NCBI RefSeq assembly: GCF_003053565.1
Contig: NZ_QAXS01000008.1
Location: 1 to 64,000 of the forward strand
From: Halanaerobium saccharolyticum
GTDB lineage: Bacteria > Bacillota > Halanaerobiia > Halanaerobiales > Halanaerobiaceae
DNA: 64,000 nt
Direction of reading: 5' to 3'
In this document: positions 53,630 to 60,836 of the stretch, piece by piece
Layout of the letters: every line of letters starts with the position of its first letter
Position numbering within the stretch: position 1 is the stretch's first letter
Program-made: the position numbers and the translations under genes
Notes under the pieces: model-generated
The model's input: only the letters and a program-made list of their open reading frames with translations
Database searches by the model: none
What the model was told of the DNA's origin: nothing

Positions 53630-54598
53630 ATGCAAAAAGTTGTAATTGTTGGTGTTGGTGGGATGGGGACAGTTCATTTTAATAATTACGCTCAGATAGA
53701 AAAGGCAGAAGTTAAAGCAGTTGTCGGTCCTTCGGAAGCTGACAAAAAGCAGGCTCAAAAATGGGGAGTCAAAATTTATTCGGACTTAGAAAAGCTACTG
53801 GCTGCAGAAAAGATCGATCTGGTTGACATCTGTACTCCGACTTTTTTACATGTTGAGTATGCTCTGCAGGCTTTAAATGCCGGGAAAAATGTCATCATTG
53901 AAAAGCCGATTGCCCTGCACCGGGAAGATGCAGATAGAATTTTTGCCCTGGCAGCTGAAAAAAATGCTCAGGTTTATGTCGGTCAGGTTCTTCATTTTAC
54001 CAGAGAAGTAGAAATTCTAAAAGAAGCAGTTAAAAGCAAAAAATACGGCCGGGTACTGGATGCCTATTTTACCCGCCTGACTGCTGCTCCTGACTGGTCG
54101 GCTGGCGGCTGGCTCTTTGATAAAGAAAAGAGTGGTCTGCTGCCCTTTGACCTGCACATCCATGATCTTGATCTGATTATCAGTCTTTTCGGCAGACCGG
54201 AAAGCTACAGTTTTAATGCTGCCGGCAGCAGGGGCGGTAAGTTTAAGGAACACTACCGCTTTAATTATAATTTTGGTGAGCTAAATGTGGGGGCAGAAGC
54301 GGCCTGGTACAATGCCAGTTACCCCTTTACAGCCCGCTGGCGTGTCTACTTTGAAAAAGGGCTTTTAGTCAACGAAGAAAAACTGATTTTTTATCCTGCA
54401 GAGGGAGAGCCGGTTGAATTTGAAACAGCCCAGGAACCAAAAATTGAAACCGGAATTAATTTACCGCCAACTGCAATGTTTTACCATGAGCTTTCCCATT
54501 TTATTGAATCAGCGGAAAAGGGTATTCCCACTGATCGGATGACAGAAGAGGAATTAATTACCACAGTTGAAATTTTAGAAGATATAGCCGAGCTCTAA
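53630..54598 (+). CDS. Gfo/Idh/MocA-family oxidoreductase
   Basis: 322 aa, compact member. VIVGVGGMGTVHFNNYA binds NAD(P), VIIEKPIALHREDA contains the catalytic EKP lysine, and LLPFDLHIHDLDLIISLFG carries the conserved aspartate/histidine pair. It is placed between a TIM-barrel isomerase and the ribose-type importer, with a GGGAGG site. It probably oxidises the imported substrate or reduces an intermediate. A short CAGCAG/CTGCTG repeat in the gap after it is too weak to call a terminator. Confidence 0.92.
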   Translation: MQKVVIVGVGGMGTVHFNNYAQIEKAEVKAVVGPSEADKKQAQKWGVKIYSDLEKLLAAEKIDLVDICTPTFLHVEYALQALNAGKNVIIEKPIALHREDADRIFALAAEKNAQVYVGQVLHFTREVEILKEAVKSKKYGRVLDAYFTRLTAAPDWSAGGWLFDKEKSGLLPFDLHIHDLDLIISLFGRPESYSFNAAGSRGGKFKEHYRFNYNFGELNVGAEAAWYNASYPFTARWRVYFEKGLLVNEEKLIFYPAEGEPVEFETAQEPKIETGINLPPTAMFYHELSHFIESAEKGIPTDRMTEEELITTVEILEDIAEL

Positions 54599-54702
54599 TA
54601 GTATTCTGAGCAGTTAAAGAAGATATTCAGACAGGGGTTTTAACAGCAGTATTAGCTGCTGGATTTGATAGAGATTTTCAATTAAAAAGGAGGAAATTTA
54701 TT

Positions 54703-55641
54703 ATGAAAAAGGCTTTAGTGTTTTTGGTTGTTTTTTCTCTCTTGGTAACTCTTGTTTTAGCTGGCAGTGTAAGTGCTCAGGATAAGCATAAGATAGGTAT
54801 TTTAGCCCCTGCTGTTACTCACGGCTGGGTAGCTGCTGTTGCCTATCATGCCGAAGCTCGTTGTGAAGAGCTTTCTGACGAGATTGAATATCGGATTCAG
54901 ACCAGCAGCAATGCTTCCGAGATGACCTCTCAGCTTGATGATCTAAAAACCTGGGGTGCAGAAGCAATAGTTGCCTTCCCTCAGTGGACTGGAATGGAAG
55001 TTCCAATTCAGATGGCTATTCAGGATGGAGTTGAGGTTGTAAACTTTGACATCAAGATTGATGTTGATGGAGTTTATCGGGTAGCTGGAGATAACTATGA
55101 TATGGGAGTTCAGGGAGCTCACTATATCTCAGATAAAATCGGAAATAAAGGTACAGTTGTGATTTTAGAAGTACCTACAGCCGGTTCAGTTTCCGAGCTC
55201 CGCAAAGAAGGTTTTTTAGATACCCTGGATGAAATTGGTGCTGATTATGAACTTCACACCTATGCAACTCAGTTTACCAGAGAAGCAGGTTTAAGTGATA
55301 TGTCAGATATTTTAATCAGACACGACCAGATCGATGCTGTTTATTCGATGGATGATGAAACTTCAATTGGTGTTTTAAAGGCAATCGAAGAAGCCGGCCG
55401 CGAAGATATCAAAGTAGTCACCGGTGGTGGCGGTATGCAGGAATACTTCGAAATGATGCCCGAAAACGAAGATATCTGGATTCAGTCAGCCCTTTATTCA
55501 CCTGCAATGGTTAAAGACGCTGTTGACATGGCAGTCGATATTTTAGAAGGAGAAGAGGTACCAGAAGAAAAAATTATTCCAACAACTATAGTTGACCGTA
55601 CAAATTACAAAGAGTTCTTAGATCCAGATTCTCCTTATTAA
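54703..55641 (+). CDS. Ribose-type ABC transporter substrate-binding protein (family 4/2 periplasmic)
   Basis: 312 aa, signal peptide about 1-26 (LVLAGSVSAQD), no lipobox. IGILAPAVTHGWVAAVAYHAEARCEEL, QLDDLKTWGAEAIVAFPQ and AVYSMDDETSIGVLKAIEEAG are typical of RbsB/TorT-like sugar and polyol receptors. AAGGAGG precedes the ATG. The gene heads a complete ABC importer with ATPase and permease downstream, separated by a strong stem-loop. Ligand is unknown; such receptors bind pentoses, hexoses, inositols or autoinducer-2. Confidence 0.92.
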   Translation: MKKALVFLVVFSLLVTLVLAGSVSAQDKHKIGILAPAVTHGWVAAVAYHAEARCEELSDEIEYRIQTSSNASEMTSQLDDLKTWGAEAIVAFPQWTGMEVPIQMAIQDGVEVVNFDIKIDVDGVYRVAGDNYDMGVQGAHYISDKIGNKGTVVILEVPTAGSVSELRKEGFLDTLDEIGADYELHTYATQFTREAGLSDMSDILIRHDQIDAVYSMDDETSIGVLKAIEEAGREDIKVVTGGGGMQEYFEMMPENEDIWIQSALYSPAMVKDAVDMAVDILEGEEVPEEKIIPTTIVDRTNYKEFLDPDSPY

Positions 55642-55711
55642 AATCAATTAGTATAATTCACCAGACTCTATTTAATCGCAATTTGATAGAGAAGTTAAAT
55701 ATCTAAGTAAG

Positions 55712-55740
55712 TCAGAGGTTGTGGATTCCACAGCCTCTGA
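55712..55740 (+). other. Strong stem-loop between binding-protein and ATPase genes
   Basis: TCAGAGG (55712-55718) pairs with CCTCTGA (55734-55740), with an inner TGTGGA/TCCACA stem. TTTCAATT follows, so partial termination is possible. Confidence 0.85.
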
Positions 55741-55764
55741 TTTCAATTGACGGGATGTGATTAA

Positions 55765-57285
55765 ATGAAAATAGAAATAAAAAATATCGATAAGGCTTTT
55801 GGTGCCATTGAGGCAGTCAAGGATGTTTCTTTTTCAGTTTCTGGAGGCGAAGTCTGTGCTCTAATTGGAGAAAATGGTGCCGGCAAATCAACTCTGATGA
55901 ATATTCTGGGAGGAGTGCTGCCTGCCGACCGCGGTGAAATCTTAATTGACGGCCAGCAGGTTAATTTTCAGAAACCTGCAGATTCTCTGAATGCGGGAAT
56001 TGCCTTTATTCACCAGGAATTAAATTTGATCAATGATCTTCCTATTTATGAGAATATGTTTATCGGGCGGGAGCTGAAGAAAAAAGGCAGAATCTTAGAT
56101 TTAGAAAAAATGATTGCCAGAACCAAGGAAGTTTTTGACCAGATGGAAATTGACCTTGATCCTAAAACGATGGTCAGAGATCTTGATACCTCCTATAAGC
56201 AGATTGTTGAGATTTCGCGAGCAATTATGATGGATGCCTCGATTATCATTATGGATGAGCCGACAACTTCCCTTACCGATCAGGAAATTGAGCGAGTTTT
56301 TGAGATGATGAAGACCCTAAAAAAACAGAATGTAGGAATAGTTTTTATTTCTCATAAACTAAATGAGGTTATAGAATTCTGTGACCGCTACTCGGTTTTG
56401 AGAAATGGTGAACTGGTGGCAGAGGGAATGGTCAGCGAGGTTAATGTTGACCAGCTGGCGAGAGCAATGGTCGGGCATGAGCTGAGAACTGAATCGCTGC
56501 AGCGAAAAACCGAGTCCGGCAGAGAAGTGCTACGGGCTGAAAATTTAAGCTATAATAATGATTTTAAAAATATTTCTTTCAGTGTACATCAGGGAGAAAT
56601 CCTCGGAGTGACCGGTCTTTTAGGAGACGGCAGACAGGAACTCTTCCAGGCTATTTTTGGCAGTGGGCAGATTGAAGCCGGAGAACTTTATTTAAATGAT
56701 CAGCAAGTAGAGATCAAAAATACTACCGATGCCCTGCAGAAGGGGATTGGCTATCTGCCGCGGGACCGGAAAGAAAATGGAATTATCAAAGATATGGATA
56801 TTTTTGAAAATGCTTCAATAGTGACCTGGCCTTTATTTGATAACTTTGGAATTATTGACCGGGAAAAACAGGAGCAGGAATTTAAAGAGCAGGTTGAAAG
56901 ACTTAGAATCAAGATGGGAGCAAAAAATGATTCCATCAATAGCCTCTCCGGAGGTAATCAGCAGAAAATTGTGCTTGCCAAATGGTTAATTGCAAACCCG
57001 GAAATATTTATTCTGGATAACCCGACTCAGGGTGTTGATGTGGGGGCAAAAGAGGATATTTATGATATTATTTTGGAGCTGGCTGCAGAGGGAATCGCCG
57101 TGGTTATTTTATCCAGTGAGGCCAAGGAGATTATTCGGATCTGTGATCGGGCCCTGGTGATGTATCACGGAGTAATTCAGGGAGAGCTGAGTCAGGCTGA
57201 GATGAGCGAACACGAGATTATGCGGCTGGCAACAGGAGCCAGTTTAAATTCAGTGCAGGAGGGGGCAGAAGATGCAGAAAAATAA
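55765..57285 (+). CDS. Ribose-type ABC transporter ATPase (tandem nucleotide-binding domains)
   Basis: 506 aa with two ABC modules, as in RbsA/MglA. The first has Walker A GENGAGKSTLMNILGG (about 36) and Walker B IIIMDEPTTSL. The second has the relaxed GLLGDGRQELFQ in place of Walker A, the signature SLSGGNQQKIVLAKWL and FILDNPTQGVDVGA. It powers the import system with the adjacent permease, whose start it overlaps by 14 bases. Gene order binding protein - ATPase - permease is standard. Confidence 0.95.
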   Translation: MKIEIKNIDKAFGAIEAVKDVSFSVSGGEVCALIGENGAGKSTLMNILGGVLPADRGEILIDGQQVNFQKPADSLNAGIAFIHQELNLINDLPIYENMFIGRELKKKGRILDLEKMIARTKEVFDQMEIDLDPKTMVRDLDTSYKQIVEISRAIMMDASIIIMDEPTTSLTDQEIERVFEMMKTLKKQNVGIVFISHKLNEVIEFCDRYSVLRNGELVAEGMVSEVNVDQLARAMVGHELRTESLQRKTESGREVLRAENLSYNNDFKNISFSVHQGEILGVTGLLGDGRQELFQAIFGSGQIEAGELYLNDQQVEIKNTTDALQKGIGYLPRDRKENGIIKDMDIFENASIVTWPLFDNFGIIDREKQEQEFKEQVERLRIKMGAKNDSINSLSGGNQQKIVLAKWLIANPEIFILDNPTQGVDVGAKEDIYDIILELAAEGIAVVILSSEAKEIIRICDRALVMYHGVIQGELSQAEMSEHEIMRLATGASLNSVQEGAEDAEK

Positions 57286-58321
57286 CAAACAGAATTCAGA
57301 ACAGGGATTTAAGCATTGGTTTATCAAAAAGTGGTCCACTGAGCCAATTTTCAGCACCGGGATTGCTCTGATAGTGATGATTATTTTACAGACCTGGAGT
57401 CTTGGTTTTGATTATGATTCTTTTGGCAGCTGGTTTTTCACCTGGACTAATAACTGGATTAATATTCTGCGGAATAATGCCGGGGTTGGTCTGATAGCGC
57501 TAGGCATGTCCTTTGTTATCATGTCAGCCGGGATTGACCTTTCAGTTGGTTCGACAATGGTGGCAGTTGGAGCAGCCTTGATGATGCTGATCGATAGAGG
57601 CCCCAATGGGATTTTAATAAATTTAGGAATCGAAGGGATTCCGGCAATTTTAATTGCAATTTTAGTCTCACTTGCCTTCGGCTATTTTCTGGGCAATTTA
57701 AATGGGATTTTAATTACCAGGGGAGGAATACCACCCTTTGTGGTAACTCTGGCTACAATGAAGCTCTACCGCAGTGTAACCCAGCACTTTATGCAGGGCT
57801 ATAACCCGCGGGTGCCGCTTGAGTTTTTGCCGATTTCAAACTTTCAGATCGGCAGGTTTCGCATGATGCCCATTATTTACTGGCTTTTGATTGCAGCAGT
57901 ACTATATTTTATGTCCAAGCGGACGACCTTTGGCCGCCAGATAATTGCTGTCGGCTCCAATGAGCGCTCGGCCAATCTGTCTGGAGTTAATGTCAAAAAA
58001 GTTAAGCGCCGGGTTTATGCGATTACTGGACTGCTGGTCTCCTTTGCGGCAATTATTCAGGTTTCCCGGATCGGTTCGATGGATTATGCCAATGCCGGCA
58101 GCGGTTATGAGATGGAAGCTATCGCGGCGGCTGTTGTTGGTGGAACCAGTATGAGTGGTGGTCGGGGAACGGTTATCGGCACCTTACTTGGTGTTTTAAT
58201 TATCGCTGTTATGAATAACCTGCTCAATCTGCTCGGGGTACCGCCATTTCTCCGCGAAGCTTTTAAGGGCCTAATTCTAATCGGAGCAGTTTTAATGCAG
58301 AAAAAACAGAAAACAGTTTAA
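57272..58321 (+). CDS. Ribose-type ABC transporter permease
   Basis: 349 aa with about 8-10 hydrophobic helices. MSAGIDLSVGSTMVAVGAA and ITRGGIPPFVVTLATM are RbsC-family hallmarks, and the C-terminal half has GVNVKKVKRRVYAITGLL and VVGGTSMSGGRGTVIGTLLG. It probably forms a homodimeric channel. Start overlaps the ATPase gene by 14 bases after GGAGGGGG, so it is translationally coupled. Confidence 0.95.
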   Translation: MQKNNKQNSEQGFKHWFIKKWSTEPIFSTGIALIVMIILQTWSLGFDYDSFGSWFFTWTNNWINILRNNAGVGLIALGMSFVIMSAGIDLSVGSTMVAVGAALMMLIDRGPNGILINLGIEGIPAILIAILVSLAFGYFLGNLNGILITRGGIPPFVVTLATMKLYRSVTQHFMQGYNPRVPLEFLPISNFQIGRFRMMPIIYWLLIAAVLYFMSKRTTFGRQIIAVGSNERSANLSGVNVKKVKRRVYAITGLLVSFAAIIQVSRIGSMDYANAGSGYEMEAIAAAVVGGTSMSGGRGTVIGTLLGVLIIAVMNNLLNLLGVPPFLREAFKGLILIGAVLMQKKQKTV

Positions 58322-58385
58322 TTTTTAAATAATTTTTATTCTAAAAATATCTTTTATTTAAGCGACCAGAAAAGGATGTGATCTG

Positions 58386-59531
58386 ATGTCAAAGCTTAAA
58401 GTTGGAATTATTGGTACAGGTTTTGTTGGAGCAGCCCATGTTGAAGCTTTGAGGAGACTCGGTAAGGTGGAAGTCAGAGCAGTTGTAGCCAGCAGCCTCG
58501 AATCTTCAAAAAAGGCGGCAGAAAAGTTGAATGTTCCGGCATATTATGCTGATTATCAGGAAATGCTGGCAGAAGAAGAGCTGGATGTAGTCCACAACTG
58601 CACACCCAACTACCTTCACTTTCCGGTTAATAAGGCTTTTTTGGAGGCGGGAGTCCATGTTTTTGCCGAAAAACCACTGGTGATGAATACAAAAGAAGGC
58701 AGCGAGCTCTTAGAAATCATCGCAGACAAAAACATATATGCCGGAGTGAATTATAATTACCGCCACTATCCTCTGGTTAAAAAGATGCAGAATCAGGTGC
58801 AGGAGGAGCTGGGAAAACTCTTTCATATTCAGGGACATTACCTGCAGGACTGGATGCTTTTTGAAAACGACTACAGCTGGCGGGTTGATCCAGAAAAAGG
58901 TGGGAAATCGCGAGTTGTGGCTGACATCGGCTCTCATTTCTGTGATCTCTTGCAGTATCTGACCGGCAAGAAAATAAAGCGCTTAATTGCTAATACAAAA
59001 ATTGTGCATCCGGAGCGGAAAAGACCGCTTTCTGAAGTGAAAAGTTTTGCCCGGGCAGAAAAGGAAGTAGAATACGAAAGCTACCAGGTGGAGACAGAAG
59101 ATTATGCCTCTGTGCTTTTTGAACTCGAGGATGGCACAGCCGGTAATTTTACTGTTTCTCAGGTTGACGCCGGCCACAAAAATGATCTTTTTATCGAGAT
59201 CAGCGGCAGCAAAAAAAGCTTGAGCTGGTCCCAGGAAAAGGCCAACCATCTTTTTATTGGTCATCGGGAAGAGGCCAATCAGGATTTAGTTCGCGATCCT
59301 TCACTTTTAGAGGGAAAGGCTGCCGAGCGCTGCTATTACCCGGGCGGTCATATTGAGGGCTGGTCTGAAGGCTTAAAGAATTCAATTAAAGATTTTTATG
59401 ACTGCATCCTGGCTGCTGGGGATCCGGCTGATTATGACTTTGCCACTTTCGCTGACGGCCAGCAGGAAGTAAAGATTACCGAAGCCATCTTAAAAAGCAG
59501 TCGGGAGCAGAGCTGGGTGGAAATAGACTAG
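58386..59531 (+). CDS. Gfo/Idh/MocA-family oxidoreductase
   Basis: 381 aa. GIIGTGFVGAAHVEAL binds the cofactor, VFAEKPLVMNT carries the EKP lysine (about 99), and GKSRVVADIGSHFCDLLQYLTG gives the aspartate/histidine pair. The insert NYNYRHYPLVKKMQ...HYLQDWMLFENDYSWRVD marks a subfamily that often pairs with the TIM-barrel protein encoded next. It is the second dehydrogenase in this operon and likely handles a different step from the one at 53630. AAGGATGTGAT before ATG. Confidence 0.92.
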   Translation: MSKLKVGIIGTGFVGAAHVEALRRLGKVEVRAVVASSLESSKKAAEKLNVPAYYADYQEMLAEEELDVVHNCTPNYLHFPVNKAFLEAGVHVFAEKPLVMNTKEGSELLEIIADKNIYAGVNYNYRHYPLVKKMQNQVQEELGKLFHIQGHYLQDWMLFENDYSWRVDPEKGGKSRVVADIGSHFCDLLQYLTGKKIKRLIANTKIVHPERKRPLSEVKSFARAEKEVEYESYQVETEDYASVLFELEDGTAGNFTVSQVDAGHKNDLFIEISGSKKSLSWSQEKANHLFIGHREEANQDLVRDPSLLEGKAAERCYYPGGHIEGWSEGLKNSIKDFYDCILAAGDPADYDFATFADGQQEVKITEAILKSSREQSWVEID

Positions 59532-59615
59532 CCAAATATTTGTAAGCAATTTTGAGCTTGATTTGACTGATTAATTTCAAAAATTTAAATAGCCAATTGA
59601 AAGGAAGTGTTGACT

Positions 59616-60605
59616 ATGGGACGCAAAGTAACGCTATTTACCGGTCAGTGGGCAGATATGAAATTTGAGAACTTAGCTCAGACCGTCAGTGAAATCGGTT
59701 ATGATGGTCTGGAAATTGCCTGCTGGGGAGATCATTTAGATGTTCAGAAAGCGGCAGAGGAAAGTTCCTATGTAGAAAAGAAACTGGAGATTCTGGATAA
59801 ATATCAGCTCGGGGTCTGGGCCATCGGTAACCATCTCGCCGGTCAGTGTGTGGGTGACCGCTATGATCCCCGCCTTGATAATTTTGCCCCGGAAAAGTAT
59901 GCAGGCAAACCCGCTGAAATTAGAAAATGGGCTGTAGAGGAGATGCAGCTGACAGCGGTGGCTGCCAAAAACCTTGGTGTGGATACAGTTACCGGTTTTA
60001 CCGGCTCTCCAATCTGGAAGTTTTTCTACTCCTTTCCTCAGACTACGCAGGAGATGGTCGAAGAGGGCTTTGAGCGGATAGTTGAGCTCTGGAATCCAAT
60101 TCTTGATGTTTTTAAGGAAAATGGAGTTAAATTTGCCCTCGAAGTTCACCCTACAGAAATTGCCTTTGATTTTTACACAACCGAAAAGCTGCTGGATAAG
60201 TTTGACTGGCGGCCTGAATTTGGAATCAACTTTGACCCGAGCCATTTAATCTGGCAGGGGCTGACTCCCCATCTCTTTTTGCGGGATTTCAGTGAGCGAA
60301 TCTATCATGTGCATATGAAGGATGCGGCAGTAACTCTAAACGGCAGAGAAGGTATTTTAGGATCTCATCTCCCCTTTGGTGACCGCCGCCGCGGCTGGGA
60401 TTTCCGTTCGCTCGGCCACGGAGACATCGACTTTGATGAGATTATCCGCGAACTTAACGAAATGAATTACACTGGCCCCCTTTCAGTAGAATGGGAAGAC
60501 AGCGGGATGGACCGGATCTATGGTGCCCGGGAGGCACTCAACTTTGTCCGCGAGATTGACTTTAAACCCTCCGATCTGGCCTTTGATGACTCAATGGAGA
60601 AATGA
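59616..60605 (+). CDS. Sugar isomerase/epimerase-like TIM-barrel protein
   Basis: 329 aa. Metal ligands are clear: glutamate in KFALEVHPTEIAFDFY (about 172), aspartate in GINFDPSHLIWQG, histidine in IYHVHMKDAAV and glutamate in LSVEWEDSGMDRIYG. The long HLPFGDRRRGWDFRSLGHGD loop is highly characteristic of one subgroup in this superfamily, usually next to a Gfo/Idh gene. ATG 59616 is preferred to GTG 59607 because AGGAAG lies 8 bases before it. Last gene of the operon; a palindromic repeat and a terminator follow. Confidence 0.9.
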   Translation: MGRKVTLFTGQWADMKFENLAQTVSEIGYDGLEIACWGDHLDVQKAAEESSYVEKKLEILDKYQLGVWAIGNHLAGQCVGDRYDPRLDNFAPEKYAGKPAEIRKWAVEEMQLTAVAAKNLGVDTVTGFTGSPIWKFFYSFPQTTQEMVEEGFERIVELWNPILDVFKENGVKFALEVHPTEIAFDFYTTEKLLDKFDWRPEFGINFDPSHLIWQGLTPHLFLRDFSERIYHVHMKDAAVTLNGREGILGSHLPFGDRRRGWDFRSLGHGDIDFDEIIRELNEMNYTGPLSVEWEDSGMDRIYGAREALNFVREIDFKPSDLAFDDSMEK

Positions 60606-60615
60606 TATTTTATTG

Positions 60616-60649
60616 AACCAGGTCCAAAACGACCGTTTTGGACCTGGTT
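60616..60649. repeat. Palindrome, copy 2 of the intergenic repeat family
   Basis: AACCAGGTCCAAAACG, AC, then the exact reverse complement (16-bp arms). It is followed by the shared flank: the final GGTT runs into AAAG, and TTCAC ends 13 bases after that AAAG (60665). Confidence 0.9.
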
Positions 60650-60684
60650 AAAGTGCGATGATTCACAAATAGAATTTTACTAAT

Positions 60685-60715
60685 CCCTTCTGGCTCTTAT
60701 CAGCAGAAGGGTTTT
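60685..60715 (+). terminator. Terminator of the ROK-controlled operon
   Basis: CCCTTCTG (60685-60692) pairs with CAGAAGGG (60704-60711), followed by TTTTCTTTT. Confidence 0.9.
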
Positions 60716-60836
60716 CTTTTGAATGAATTTTAGATAGAGGAATTTTCCAGATTATAAAGAATTATTAAAATAACAGCCTAAATATCAATTAAATTTGTTA
60801 GCTGGCAAAATAGATAAATAGAGAGGGGCGATGATT

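Noticed and set aside
54644-54661. CAGCAG-N6-CTGCTG repeat between the Gfo/Idh and ribose-type binding-protein genes
   Set aside because: Six-base arms with no T run; not convincing as terminator or operator.
59736-60245. A 169-residue minus-strand open frame
   Set aside because: It is entirely inside the well-conserved TIM-barrel gene on the other strand, lacks a ribosome site and shows no recognisable protein motif.
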